64,000 nt of DNA from positions 1,178,001 through 1,242,000 of the forward strand of contig NZ_CP102269.1 in the NCBI RefSeq assembly GCF_025148635.1. Direction: 5' to 3'. Below, in pieces: positions 9,559 through 19,488 of the stretch; the stretch's first letter is position 1, and every line of letters starts with the position of its first letter. Position numbers and translations under genes: made by a program. The notes under the pieces were generated by a model. It worked only from the letters and a program-made list of their open reading frames with translations. It did not search any database and had not been told where the DNA came from. This stretch comes from Butyricimonas virosa. Lineage in GTDB: Bacteria; Bacteroidota; Bacteroidia; Bacteroidales; Marinifilaceae.

Positions 9559-9592
9559 CAAAGCTATGATTTTTCATTCAAAAAAAAACAAA
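9559..9592 (-). promoter_or_regulatory. Probable promoter of the fecI1 gene
   Basis: On the minus strand TAGCTTTG (9559-9566) fits the -7 consensus TAnnTTTG, with TTTG at 9589-9592 22 bp further upstream as a possible -33 box. The predicted start would give a leader of about 30 nt before the ATG at 9519-9521. Spacing is one base longer than usual. Confidence 0.5.
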
Positions 9593-9767
9593 ATATGCCA
9601 CAAATTCAAAGAAACATAAAAACTCCCCCAAAAGTTTCTATCGATTACATGCCATTTTCAAATAGGGAATCTTATTACCCGTTCCCATTGACCAACGAAA
9701 ATCGATGAACACCTCCTCAGAATAACTCTTCATTACTAAAAAGATAATTACTACATGATTACTACGG

Positions 9768-9897
9768 GATCACTACCTTTATAAACCTTATAGATACCTT
9801 ATAGAAACCTTATATGAACCTTATATATAATAAGGTTCATAAAGTATTTTAATAGTTTAATAAAAATATTATTTCAAGTATTCATCAGGTAGTGATC
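9768..9897. repeat. Intergenic element with 11-bp inverted ends and 11-bp internal repeats
   Basis: The ends are the exact inverted pair GATCACTACCT (9768-9778) and AGGTAGTGATC (9887-9897). Inside, four 11-bp units ending in ACCTT or ACCTTAT follow each other (TTATAAACCTT, ATAGATACCTT, ATAGAAACCTT, ATATGAACCTT), and the last is part of a perfect stem, ATGAACCTTAT with ATAAGGTTCAT. A related element with the same end sequence but a different 11-bp unit is at 60058-60180. No open reading frame. It lies upstream of the fecI1 promoter. Function unknown; an array of protein sites on one face of the helix or a structured RNA are both possible. Confidence 0.75.
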
Positions 9898-10021
9898 ATG
9901 TTATCACACAGAATTTTTCATAGAACTCCTTATAAAATTTGCCTGACATACAATAGGAACTAAAAAGTCCTGTTTTGTATCCATGAATTAAACTTGCAAC
10001 AAAAATTATTAATAATATTCT
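9898..10021. other. Intergenic tail between the repeat element and operon 2
   Basis: The 500-bp gap 9522-10021 holds the fecI1 promoter and the repeat element; the rest shows no gene. On the minus strand, just after the stop of the last operon 2 gene, a weak palindrome (ATTATTAATAAT) is followed by TTTTTG, which could be a weak terminator. An imperfect inverted repeat (ATACAA...TTGTAT) surrounds about 9940-9985. Confidence 0.4.
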
Positions 10022-12103
10022 TTAAAGTTGAAGAAATTGTTTATACCATTGTATATATTTAGGATCTGTAAGAGAATCCACAATCTCTTTTCCCCACGCA
10101 TTCCACTCTTCCGTTCTCCCCGGCTCCATCGCAAGAATATTCGCATATAAATCCGCGAACGGGATCTCTTCCGGCTTCATACCTTTGCTTGCTTTCTTGT
10201 ATTCCTTAACGCTGCAAACTTTATTCTTAAACAGTTTGACAACATTTGCCAAACAAATTAATTGTTCCGAATCCTGTAATTTACTTTGCTTAATGAATCG
10301 AATCATTCTATCTATATCTTCAACAGAAGTTCTTGCCTTTGCGTTATAAAGAACCTGGTTAAGATCGGAATTAATTTGAAATCCAACCAGTTTATCCACT
10401 TTCTCGGCACCTAACTTTTCACGAAATTTCTGAATATTCGATAACAAATAATTCTTCATATCTGAAGTAATCATGGAGAATTGAGGATGATACAACACCC
10501 AAAACTCGGGAGAAGTTCTCTGCTCGTCATCAAGCAACGCAAACAATTCCACGGCAACAAGCGAAGTTCTCGGACTAGACAACTTACCTAACGCCATCAA
10601 ATATTTCAACATGAATTCGGGAGAGCGATCGCCCATGTTATACCTCATCTCAAGTACCCCAACGGCTTTATTATCATCGAAAGTTTCGTTCACATGTTTA
10701 ATGAAATCACCTTGCATGAGATTAGACACCCGGTGACGAACAGCCCCGTATTTATCAAGCACAACTACCATATTGGGAACAATGACACCATATCTTCTGG
10801 CTATATTAGCCCCTTCACCCTCGCCAACGTGTATTTTATAATTCACAAAGAACTTATTCAAGTAGTCACCCACCTCTTTGCTAGAGAAGAGTTTTTCATT
10901 GATAAGCTTTGAAGTTTGACCGTCGTTGTGGAAATACAAGAAAACATATCGCCCCTCGAGAGAAGCTCGATCCAAGACTTCTTTCAGCGATCCCAGGTCT
11001 TCCCAATACACGCCATCATTCCCCGACATTCTTCTGGAAGTGAGCCCTATTTTAATAATACCCTCTTTAACGACCTCATCTTTCACGGTTTCGTGAGCTC
11101 GTAAAGCGATCTCCCCCAGCCTTCTCGTCTGTTCTTTACCATTGGCAAGCGAGATAAATAATTTTGCAGCCTCAAATACCGTTCTTTTTTCCGAATCATT
11201 CCATATATCCAAATTGGCATCAAGAATATCAAGATATGACTTTTCGTCATAATTTGCCCGGGCTTCAGCTAATTCGGTGATCTTCAGAAGAGCCTCTTTA
11301 CGGGGTACATCGTTAGTTTCAAGCAAAGCCTTAATAACGGGGACCTTCTCGTATTTCTTCGCAGGTAGCTGGTACACGATCATCATGTTCAATTCAGTTA
11401 TAAAAGAATTATAGATCAATTTGCCGACCTCTTCTTTTCCGACTTCCTTTTCAAAATACTCCCGGTTCGCACAAACAAACTTCATCTCCTCACCCTCTAT
11501 AGTTGTTGCCCGTGAGCGTAACAATGGCCAATAAATCGAATTCAGTTTATCCTTTTCTGAAAGCTTTCTCCAAAGATCATCGCCCACGTTTTGAGCCTTC
11601 ACCACCTCACCGGAAATAGAAAGCAATCTCCAGTATGCCATTTGCTCCGTTTTATCCAATTTCCCCGCCTGATACAATGCTTCATACTCGGCAATACTAT
11701 TCGCTTTTAAACCACACTCGACGTTCTCTATTAACTCTTCAAGAGGCATCGCCCCGACAAGTTTGTGCATCAATTTACCATCAGCATTAATAATTAAAAA
11801 GGTAGGATACGCATCGACCTCGTACTGTTTACCGATAGCCGGACCTTCACCTTTCTCCATGTCGATTTTCACACAAACGAAGTTCTTGTTGAAATAATTT
11901 CCTGCAGCTTCAAGCGTGAAGACATCATTTGCCATCATCTTGCACGGTCCGCACCACGAGGTATAACAATCCAAAAATATAGGCTTGTTCTCCGCTCTCG
12001 CTTGCTCACGAGCTTTCTCTAATGACAATTCCTGAAAGTTTGTTTGAGCGGAAATAACCAAGGAACACAAGAGTCCCACGAATACCAATAATAACTTTTT
12101 CAT
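10022..12103 (-). CDS. Large periplasmic thioredoxin-like protein with two thioredoxin folds
   Basis: 693 residues with a cleavable signal peptide (LLLVFVGLLCSLVISAQ). The first thioredoxin domain (about 20-130) has the redox motif SWCGPCKMM and the cis-proline segment VDAYPTFLI. A second thioredoxin-like domain (about 375-480) is recognisable by LKEVLDRASLEGRYVFLYF and RRYGVIVPNMVVVL, but its active site reads HNDGQTSK, with no cysteine. The remainder is helical. It is the last gene of operon 2, 18 bp after another thioredoxin gene. Likely job: reduction or isomerisation of disulfides in imported substrates or in the surface lipoproteins of the operon (inference). Confidence 0.85.
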   Translation of the reverse strand: MKKLLLVFVGLLCSLVISAQTNFQELSLEKAREQARAENKPIFLDCYTSWCGPCKMMANDVFTLEAAGNYFNKNFVCVKIDMEKGEGPAIGKQYEVDAYPTFLIINADGKLMHKLVGAMPLEELIENVECGLKANSIAEYEALYQAGKLDKTEQMAYWRLLSISGEVVKAQNVGDDLWRKLSEKDKLNSIYWPLLRSRATTIEGEEMKFVCANREYFEKEVGKEEVGKLIYNSFITELNMMIVYQLPAKKYEKVPVIKALLETNDVPRKEALLKITELAEARANYDEKSYLDILDANLDIWNDSEKRTVFEAAKLFISLANGKEQTRRLGEIALRAHETVKDEVVKEGIIKIGLTSRRMSGNDGVYWEDLGSLKEVLDRASLEGRYVFLYFHNDGQTSKLINEKLFSSKEVGDYLNKFFVNYKIHVGEGEGANIARRYGVIVPNMVVVLDKYGAVRHRVSNLMQGDFIKHVNETFDDNKAVGVLEMRYNMGDRSPEFMLKYLMALGKLSSPRTSLVAVELFALLDDEQRTSPEFWVLYHPQFSMITSDMKNYLLSNIQKFREKLGAEKVDKLVGFQINSDLNQVLYNAKARTSVEDIDRMIRFIKQSKLQDSEQLICLANVVKLFKNKVCSVKEYKKASKGMKPEEIPFADLYANILAMEPGRTEEWNAWGKEIVDSLTDPKYIQWYKQFLQL

Positions 12104-12121
12104 TTTCTTTTACTTATAACA

Positions 12122-13228
12122 TTAATTCTGTTTTTGATTTCTAGCATTAAGCATATTTCCCAGTCCGATTTGCAAAGGTCGATGCTCGGTATGTTCGTAG
12201 ATGTACTCGTGTAATTTTACCACTCGCGCATATTGTTCCTCCGTCCCAGAACCCGTGATAAAAATTGTCACTGGAAAATAAAACCAAACTAAATCCTCAC
12301 CATCAATTTTCGGGAATTCTTTTTCACATAACACGAGTACTTTTTCTATTTTTTCCTTGTTCTTGTTATCTGCCCAAGCAGCACGCAACGCTTGCGCCAA
12401 AGATACATACACGTCAAGACGTGCTCGAGAATTAAAATGATGGGGTTTCATTTGCTTGATCACTTTATCCAAGTCATCCATCTTTTCTCGACCGCGAATC
12501 ATATCCCTTAACTTCATTTCAAAAGCCATCGAGATTCTCTCCAATACTTTTTCTTCACCCATACTCTCACGAAATTGGTCGAAATGTGCAAATAGAAAAT
12601 CCATCGGTTCCGAACAAATCGGGGACAAAATCTGATTATCATAAATGTACCAATACTCTCTATTCGACTTCTCCGCATCCGAAATCACTTTAAACAGTTC
12701 CGCACGGACTTCTTGTGCTTCTCTAATCATTTGGGCCTTCAACAATTCCTGTAAATAATTTGTCAGGAAAGAAGCTTCCCGGTTACCCTCTCCGTACTGT
12801 TTTCCCAAACTGGCAATAGATGCAGACATAGCCTCTTCCACCATTTTTTTAAACTCTAACGGATCAATCGTGGCACCGACAATTTGATTTTCTAACCCTT
12901 GATTGGTATTTAACAACAAGAATGTCGGGTATGCCTGAACATTAAACTTTTTCTCTAGGTTTTTGCCATCTTCCTCCGCTCCAGTGTCATATTTCACACA
13001 CACGAAATGTTTGTTCATAAACTCACCCAACTGCACATTTGGAAATACATCGGCAGCCATCACTTTACAAGGACCACACCATGACGTGTAAAGATCAACA
13101 AAAACCATTTTTCCCTCCGCTTTCGCCTTTTCACACGCTTCATTTAATGTCAATTTCTGGAAGTTTGTCTGCCCGAAAGCCAGTACAGAATACAAAATTC
13201 CGACATAAATCAATAAAATTTTTTTCAT
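12122..13228 (-). CDS. Periplasmic thioredoxin-like protein
   Basis: 368 residues, signal peptide ending near VLAFGQ. The thioredoxin domain at about 20-135 carries YTSWCGPCKVMAADVF and NVQAYPTFLLL (cis-Pro). The C-terminal 230 residues are helical and without a recognised domain. The start of the mature region (TNFQKLTLNEACEKAKAEGK) is clearly paralogous to that of the next gene (TNFQELSLEKAREQARAENK), so the two arose by duplication. Located in operon 2 after the degenerate metallohydrolase-like lipoprotein, from which it is separated by a strong stem-loop (13286-13312). Confidence 0.87.
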   Translation of the reverse strand: MKKILLIYVGILYSVLAFGQTNFQKLTLNEACEKAKAEGKMVFVDLYTSWCGPCKVMAADVFPNVQLGEFMNKHFVCVKYDTGAEEDGKNLEKKFNVQAYPTFLLLNTNQGLENQIVGATIDPLEFKKMVEEAMSASIASLGKQYGEGNREASFLTNYLQELLKAQMIREAQEVRAELFKVISDAEKSNREYWYIYDNQILSPICSEPMDFLFAHFDQFRESMGEEKVLERISMAFEMKLRDMIRGREKMDDLDKVIKQMKPHHFNSRARLDVYVSLAQALRAAWADNKNKEKIEKVLVLCEKEFPKIDGEDLVWFYFPVTIFITGSGTEEQYARVVKLHEYIYEHTEHRPLQIGLGNMLNARNQKQN

Positions 13229-13285
13229 TTCAGTTCATTTTATACAATACAAAACATTCTTTTTTATTAAAGCGATTATTTCCCG

Positions 13286-13312
13286 ATGGAAGAGAGTCAG
13301 ACTCTCTTCCAT
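13286..13312 (-). other. Strong intra-operon stem-loop
   Basis: ATGGAAGAGAGT and its exact reverse complement are separated by three bases. There is no T run after it on either strand, so it is more likely an mRNA-stability or processing stem than an intrinsic terminator. It separates the import genes of operon 2 from its two thioredoxin genes. Confidence 0.6.
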
Positions 13313-13344
13313 TAGTATTAACACCCTATAAATAAATTAATAAC

Positions 13345-14238
13345 TTACATTGACACCCCTATTTCTTTTAATACAGACACTATAATTCTATACTTAGTCA
13401 TCACGGCATCAAATGCTCCGTACAATGCTTCGAACTCTTCCGGTGTAGAAGTGAATATCGCACTGATATACATACCGACATCTTGAGTTTCTGTGGGCAT
13501 ATTACTATAATCATAAGGATTCGGCTCTTTCAAGAAACCTACAGTCCTCGGATCGGAGAACCCATATCGATTATAAAAATACCAACCAGCACAACCGTAC
13601 AAATTTTCCGTGTAGCAACTGCGTGTCGTCTGATAGAACGCTGCCAATTCTTCGGCATAAGCAGCAACCGGCGTGGCAAGGACCGCATTCAGGACTGCAC
13701 CTTTCATGTTTTGTCGTTCCACATCGCTCATGTTCCTAAATTCGGTAACACGGGAAATCAGCACGGTGTTCAATCCTTTGAAAGCCTCTTTACTTGTTGC
13801 CGAATTATAGGGCGTTAAAGATTTCAACAACAAGAAACTGCGAATTTTAATACTCTCAGGCAAAACAGGCACGATTTCTTCACGCAGGAATTCAAGTCCA
13901 TCTACAACATATTCTCTCGGACACAACTCATAAGACGAAAATGGATTCGGAGTCTCCGTCCCTCCCAAGGCAGATGAGCTAAACTGCAGGACTTCGTAGT
14001 GCGTGTAAGAATTCCCCCAATTATCCACACGGGTTTCCTGCCCGATCGTATCATTATAGAACACGGGAATCCCCGTTTCCACGTAGAATTGATAAATCGC
14101 CCGATCCACCGGATCATCCGAATTTTCAATCGTGAACCAATCTTTACCAAGGTTGGAAGGTGTCAAATTATCTTCCTTGTCACAAGCCACGAACAACACG
14201 GACAAAAGCAATATATAAAGGAATTTATTCTTTTTCAT
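13345..14238 (-). CDS. Degenerate metallohydrolase-like lipoprotein (paralogue of the 1601-2515 product)
   Basis: 297 residues from the ATG at 14236-14238 (MKKNKFLYIL), two bases after the susD2 stop; an upstream TTG is an unlikely start. Lipoprotein signal SVLFVACDKED. The early block DDPVDRAIYQFYVETGIPVFY and the mid-protein helical part correspond to the lipoprotein of operon 1, and the gene has the same operon position (directly after susD). No HExxH is present; the corresponding helix reads VLNAVLATPVAAYAEEL. Both family members in this window have therefore lost the zinc site. Probably a surface accessory protein for the SusCD2 complex. Confidence 0.65.
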   Translation of the reverse strand: MKKNKFLYILLLSVLFVACDKEDNLTPSNLGKDWFTIENSDDPVDRAIYQFYVETGIPVFYNDTIGQETRVDNWGNSYTHYEVLQFSSSALGGTETPNPFSSYELCPREYVVDGLEFLREEIVPVLPESIKIRSFLLLKSLTPYNSATSKEAFKGLNTVLISRVTEFRNMSDVERQNMKGAVLNAVLATPVAAYAEELAAFYQTTRSCYTENLYGCAGWYFYNRYGFSDPRTVGFLKEPNPYDYSNMPTETQDVGMYISAIFTSTPEEFEALYGAFDAVMTKYRIIVSVLKEIGVSM

Positions 14239-14240
14239 AA

Positions 14241-15833
14241 TCAATCTCTTTGAAGTTCTCTATTCGGGCGAATCTCGTTCTGAAGCTCTCCCCGGTTAAA
14301 TTCAATAGCGTAATTCGGAATCGGAATTATCCAAGCCGCACGATCTTGCGTGTAAGCATTCAACTCGTAATAACCGTTTTCATACCAAGTCCGCGAATTT
14401 GCTTCATAAGCATTATTCCGGTGACGGATAGTGAAATTATCCGGAAGAGGGTGAATACTATTCACGGCATAACGTCGCAAATCAAACCAACGATGTCCCT
14501 CGAAACAAAGCTCCCGACGACGTTCATCGCGGATAAAGTCTATCAATGCCTCCCCCGTTTCCGTTACCGATGGAGCTGCTGCGAATCGTTTGGAACGTAA
14601 CTTTTCCAACTCGGTTTTCGCATCCCCATCCCGGGTCAACATCGCCAAAGCCTCTGCCTTATTCAAAATCACTTCTGGCAAACGAATCAAAAAATCCATC
14701 CCAATCTCATCATTATCATTATAATCCATCCACGTCTTATACTTATCGGGAATAGCCGCATGTAAAGAATTTTTGAAAAAAGCGGTTCTGCGTAAATCCC
14801 CATCACTATAACATCTCAACAAATCCTCGGATACTTGGTACGAAAACGCTTGCTGCGGGTAGGTATAATCCGGATTCGGATTATTCCAATCAGTCGAAGA
14901 ACTCAAGAATGTTGAAACAACAGCATTCCCCCCTTGCGTGAAAATCGTTTCGGACGATGTCCAAGAAATCACGTTCTTCCCATCCGTCCAACTGTTTAAA
15001 TCCATCACCGAATAAGCTCCCGCCATTGCCTCATCTGCCGCAGCAATACATGCCTCATATTCTTCCATATACAAATACACTCTCGACAACAGCGCGTTGG
15101 CAGCAACTTCCCCAACCCGTAATGTCGAAGAAGGCACAATACCCTCCAAACAAACAGTAGCACGTTTAAGATCCGTAACAATCTGTGAATACACTGCTTC
15201 CACCGAGCTACGGCTAAAATATTTATCCTCTATATGCTCCGTGATTTTTAAAGGAACTCCGGCATCCCGTGATGCAGTAGCTTTGCTATAAGGCATTCCG
15301 TAGATATTCACCAACAGGAAGTAATAACCAGCCCGAAGAAAACGCGCTTCACCTTCCACCCGATTCAACAATTCGATATCCTCCTCTTTCGAACGGAATT
15401 CATCAGCCATATAAATAATGGAATTCAATACTCCTATACTCTTGTAAAACCGTTCCCAATCATTATCCCTGTACTGGTCATTCTCCAAAGTCAAAAACGG
15501 ATCGGAACCCCAATGATAAAAAGAACCCAGTACATTACGCGGGTAACTCGAAGTATAAGGGAATCCCCCCTCCACGAATTCTTCAGCATCATCATCCATC
15601 ACGTGCAACCACGGGTAATTCATGGTAAGTCCACTACTGAAACCCATCGTTTCCTGAGTATTGGAACTAGGGTTCGACGATTGCATAAAACATTCACCTC
15701 GAAGCAATTCATCCAAATCCTGCGCCGTGGTTGCATATCGCTGGTTCTGCGAGTATTCCTCCAAAAAATCACCGCAAGAGCCAAGCCCAAAGGCAAGTAC
15801 ACCGAATATATAAAATAAAACTCTTTTTTTCAT
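14241..15833 (-). CDS. SusD/RagB-family nutrient-binding lipoprotein
   Basis: 530 residues with lipoprotein signal (AFGLGSCGDFLEEYSQ). SusD features: ARFLRAGYYFLLVNIYGMPY, ALLSRVYLYMEEYEACI, EVILNKAEALAML, and RRRELCFEGHRWFDLRRYA near the C-terminus. It lies 10 bp after susC2 and should form its extracellular lid. Substrate unknown. Confidence 0.94.
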   Translation of the reverse strand: MKKRVLFYIFGVLAFGLGSCGDFLEEYSQNQRYATTAQDLDELLRGECFMQSSNPSSNTQETMGFSSGLTMNYPWLHVMDDDAEEFVEGGFPYTSSYPRNVLGSFYHWGSDPFLTLENDQYRDNDWERFYKSIGVLNSIIYMADEFRSKEEDIELLNRVEGEARFLRAGYYFLLVNIYGMPYSKATASRDAGVPLKITEHIEDKYFSRSSVEAVYSQIVTDLKRATVCLEGIVPSSTLRVGEVAANALLSRVYLYMEEYEACIAAADEAMAGAYSVMDLNSWTDGKNVISWTSSETIFTQGGNAVVSTFLSSSTDWNNPNPDYTYPQQAFSYQVSEDLLRCYSDGDLRRTAFFKNSLHAAIPDKYKTWMDYNDNDEIGMDFLIRLPEVILNKAEALAMLTRDGDAKTELEKLRSKRFAAAPSVTETGEALIDFIRDERRRELCFEGHRWFDLRRYAVNSIHPLPDNFTIRHRNNAYEANSRTWYENGYYELNAYTQDRAAWIIPIPNYAIEFNRGELQNEIRPNRELQRD

Positions 15834-15843
15834 CGCTCAAATT

Positions 15844-18800
15844 TTAGAAAGTGATACTAAGATTACACGAGTAAGTCGGACGTACCGAAAGATTTACACT
15901 CGGCGACGAACCAGACTGAGTAGGATCTTGTCCCCGTAACTTTTTATGGGCTATCGTGAACAGGTTCGTTCCCGTCAAATTGATATAAGCTGATTTAAGG
16001 CCTAATTTCTTGCAGAATCGATCATCCACATTATAACGGAAAGAAAGCGACGATAGACGCAAGTAATTTCCACTTACCACCCGGATATCCGAATTGTCAT
16101 ACATCTCGTAAACATTAGATGCGATTCGATGTGTCATATTTGTACCGCCACTCCACCAGGGATTAGAATGGGCTCCCGCAACTGTATTCAACGCAGGAAT
16201 ATTGGTATAATTCTCGTCACCTGGCTTTCTCCAACGATTTACAAACTCCCGCCGCAAATTACTCGACGGATGGGGATTGGTTGTCCCGTATTCAGTACAT
16301 AATTTCAACAAACGAATTTTATTACCCAAACTATAAGCCAGATTAAATGATAAACCAAAATTCCGATACCCCAAATAATTCGAGATTCCCCCCTGCAAAT
16401 AAGGCTCACGCCGTCCCGACCTTTCCATTACTTCCAAAAAAACATCTTCCCGCTCCATATTATTATACTTCTTACTCAACTCCTCTTGCAATTCATCCTC
16501 CGCCCCGTAAAAAATAGGAGAACCGTCTACCGAACTCAATCCTTTAAAGCGGTATGAATAGAATGTATTCAAAGGCTCTCCGGCAATATCCACGTCACCG
16601 GTCAACATATCGGTATATTCAATCTCATCTCGCAACACGTTATTTCGATTATTTATCGCATTATTCACCAATTCGTTCAACACTTGTCCCAGCTGAGGAT
16701 CAATACGCCAAACAAACCCTCTCTTCCCGCCATCCAACCCGACACGATTGATTGGAGTAAAATTCAAACTCACCTCTATTCCCTTGTTTACAAGTGTTCC
16801 GCTATTTACCACGTATTGCGTGATTCCATTAATTTCAGAAATCGTTTTAGTCAAAAATGCATCTCGCGTCTTCTTATAATACCAAGAAACCGAACCGTTA
16901 ATTTTGTTTTTCAAAAGCGAAAAATCTAATGTCAAATTCGTGGACGCCGTCTTTTCCCATCTTAAATCAGGATTCGGATAATGGGCTACCTTCGAATGAA
17001 ATTCACCATATTTCCCAGTATAATCAGTCTCTTGCCGAATAATCATATTCGGAGTCTGGTTACTCAACATATTTCCCTGGTAACCGAAAGACCCTCTCAA
17101 CGCCATGTCATCCACCCAGTCAACAGATTTCAAAATATCTTGCTTCATGTTCCAACGACCTGACAACGCCCAAATCGGCATCATACGATCATTCGCCCGT
17201 GATCCGAACAAATTAGAAGCTTCCCCTCGAATATGTAAATTCACCATATAGCGGTTGTCATAATCGTACCCGGCCATCGCATACCACGCTACCGAATTCG
17301 TCAAATTTTCCGTGATAACACCCAAAGCATTCGCACTTGCCATAAATTGATTATAATATCCCGTATAAGTCTGGGGAACAGAAGAGAACAATTTACCCCG
17401 ATCTCTATGATATCCCCGGCGTGTGATATTAAAACCATCGTATCTTTGAGAATTCAATTCCAAACCGGCAGAACCACTCACGTTATGCTTACCCTCGTTT
17501 CCCACGTTCTTTGTGTAATTTGCTTGCACCCGAGCCATCCAGTTTGTGTTGCGTACATCACTCTTACGCAATTCACCACCGACAGGACACATATCATTCC
17601 GTTCCGTCTGGTCCGCACGCAATTTGTGCACGTAATAGGTATCCTCCGTGAAATAAATCTCCTGATTCGTGTTACTTACCGCATAAGACAATGTTCCTTC
17701 CAATTTCAAATCGTCAATAACATTATAACCGATATGTGCCTGCATATTAATCGCACTTCCTTTGGTTTTATCCCCGGAATTATCCATTTCATTCAACACG
17801 TTAAAATTATACACCGGCATAGAGCCACTCGTCCGTTGATAAAAATAACGGGATCCATCGGGATTAAAAGCCGGAACGGCACGACTCATATTATAAGCAT
17901 AATCCAGGACGCCTAATTCCGAAGGGTTATAATTACGACTCGATACATTGCCTTGAAGCTGGAAACGTGCCGTAAAACGTTCGTAATTAGCCGTCAAGTT
18001 CAATGTCGTCGAATACCGCTTGTTATTCTCCCCTTTTATTGCCCCATTTTCATCACTCATCCCAAGAGAAGCATAATAACGAATATTAGCAGAACCGCCC
18101 GACAAACTCAACGTGTGGCTATGTGAAAACACATCTTGACAAACAATATCGAACCAATCCGTGTTCAATGTTTCGTAATACGAAACCAACCGGTTATACT
18201 CCTTATAATCAATCGCACCATTGTAATAATCTTGTACCACAGCCTCGTATCCGACCCAACTATCCACATTGTTATAATATACTCCCCGCTCTACCAACTC
18301 ACGGGAGACATCAACCCTTTCCTTCGAATTCATCAGATATATAGCTCGGTCACTGTAACGCGGACGCCGCGTAAAAGACCCCGTCCCGGAATAAGTCACA
18401 CTGGGAGGACCAGCCTTTCCTTTCTTCGTCGTGATTACAATCACCCCGTTACCTGCTTTTGCCCCGTAAAGAGCCGTTGCTGAAGCATCCTTCAACACGT
18501 CAATCTGTTCTATATCATTAGGATTCAACCCCGAAATAGCATTTCCCAACAGATTCACGAAATCCAAGTCATTGATTTGCGCAGGATCCACGTTCACCGG
18601 ATCGGTCAAAACGACCCCGTCCAGCACCCACAAAGGTTCCCGGTTTCCCAGAACCGTCGAAGTTCCCCGTATTCTTAATTTCGGAGCCGCACCCACCTGT
18701 CCGGAATTCTGCATAAAAATCATACCGGGAATACGTCCTTCCAACATTTGGTCAATCGTGTTCACTCCCGCCACTTTTATATCATCCATCTTGATGGTTT

Positions 18801-19488
18801 GCACGGCACTCGTTAATTTACGTTTATCTATATTCTGATACCCGGTTCTCACAATCACTTCATCCAATTGTTCTGCAGCTTCTTTTAAAACCACATGAAT
18901 TGAATCTTGACCGGTATATTTTACCTCTTGCGTTTCCATCCCGATGAATGAAAAAAGCAAAGACACATTTTGCATTTTGGGCAATGTTAAGGAAAATCTT
19001 CCATTTACATCTGTTGATGTACCCAAGGTTAAACCTTTCACGATAACCGTCACTCCTGGTAACGGTTGTTTTCTCTCATCGGTCACCTTTCCAATAATAC
19101 GTACCTCTCTTTCCTCATTTTTCACTTCTCCCGGAACAATAATAATAACACCTTGTTCTATCCGGTAAGATAAATTCACTTTACCCAAAAGTACATCCAA
19201 TACCTGTTCTAATTCCTCATCAACAAACTTTACAGACACATCTTTCACTTTTTTCAATTCATTATGATTGAAAAAAAACTTGTAACCCGTTTGCTGACGC
19301 AATTCTTGAATAATTTCCAACATGCTTGCTTTCTCAAAATCCAGACTTATTTTCTTTTGAGAGAAACCATTCGCGGAAACTTTCAACAATAGAAACAATG
19401 TAAAAACACATATCAATTTCATAACCAGAAACCATTTTTTTACACACGCCTCCCTAACAGGGATGCCATCATCTCGTTTTTTTTGCAT
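15844..19488 (-). CDS. SusC/RagA-family TonB-dependent transporter with STN domain
   Basis: 1214 residues. N-terminal basic stretch and membrane segment (FLVMKLICVFTLFLLL), STN domain (about 48-118, KKISLDFEKASMLEIIQELRQ type), carboxypeptidase-regulatory-like domain (about 130-203, TDERKQPLPGVTVIVKG), TonB box (LDEVIVRTGYQ), plug (LRIRGTSTVLGNREPLWVLDG; LKDASATALYGAKAGNGVIVITTKKG) and a barrel ending in YSCNLSITF. Organisation and start context match those of the other receptors in the window. The STN domain links it to the FecR-like protein encoded upstream. Confidence 0.95.
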   Translation of the reverse strand: MQKKRDDGIPVREACVKKWFLVMKLICVFTLFLLLKVSANGFSQKKISLDFEKASMLEIIQELRQQTGYKFFFNHNELKKVKDVSVKFVDEELEQVLDVLLGKVNLSYRIEQGVIIIVPGEVKNEEREVRIIGKVTDERKQPLPGVTVIVKGLTLGTSTDVNGRFSLTLPKMQNVSLLFSFIGMETQEVKYTGQDSIHVVLKEAAEQLDEVIVRTGYQNIDKRKLTSAVQTIKMDDIKVAGVNTIDQMLEGRIPGMIFMQNSGQVGAAPKLRIRGTSTVLGNREPLWVLDGVVLTDPVNVDPAQINDLDFVNLLGNAISGLNPNDIEQIDVLKDASATALYGAKAGNGVIVITTKKGKAGPPSVTYSGTGSFTRRPRYSDRAIYLMNSKERVDVSRELVERGVYYNNVDSWVGYEAVVQDYYNGAIDYKEYNRLVSYYETLNTDWFDIVCQDVFSHSHTLSLSGGSANIRYYASLGMSDENGAIKGENNKRYSTTLNLTANYERFTARFQLQGNVSSRNYNPSELGVLDYAYNMSRAVPAFNPDGSRYFYQRTSGSMPVYNFNVLNEMDNSGDKTKGSAINMQAHIGYNVIDDLKLEGTLSYAVSNTNQEIYFTEDTYYVHKLRADQTERNDMCPVGGELRKSDVRNTNWMARVQANYTKNVGNEGKHNVSGSAGLELNSQRYDGFNITRRGYHRDRGKLFSSVPQTYTGYYNQFMASANALGVITENLTNSVAWYAMAGYDYDNRYMVNLHIRGEASNLFGSRANDRMMPIWALSGRWNMKQDILKSVDWVDDMALRGSFGYQGNMLSNQTPNMIIRQETDYTGKYGEFHSKVAHYPNPDLRWEKTASTNLTLDFSLLKNKINGSVSWYYKKTRDAFLTKTISEINGITQYVVNSGTLVNKGIEVSLNFTPINRVGLDGGKRGFVWRIDPQLGQVLNELVNNAINNRNNVLRDEIEYTDMLTGDVDIAGEPLNTFYSYRFKGLSSVDGSPIFYGAEDELQEELSKKYNNMEREDVFLEVMERSGRREPYLQGGISNYLGYRNFGLSFNLAYSLGNKIRLLKLCTEYGTTNPHPSSNLRREFVNRWRKPGDENYTNIPALNTVAGAHSNPWWSGGTNMTHRIASNVYEMYDNSDIRVVSGNYLRLSSLSFRYNVDDRFCKKLGLKSAYINLTGTNLFTIAHKKLRGQDPTQSGSSPSVNLSVRPTYSCNLSITF

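Noticed and set aside
9781..9840. ACCTTAT repeats considered as an iteron origin or plasmid locus
   Set aside because: There is no replication gene nearby and the surroundings are ordinary chromosomal genes; the match with the element at 60058-60180 fits an intergenic repeat family better.
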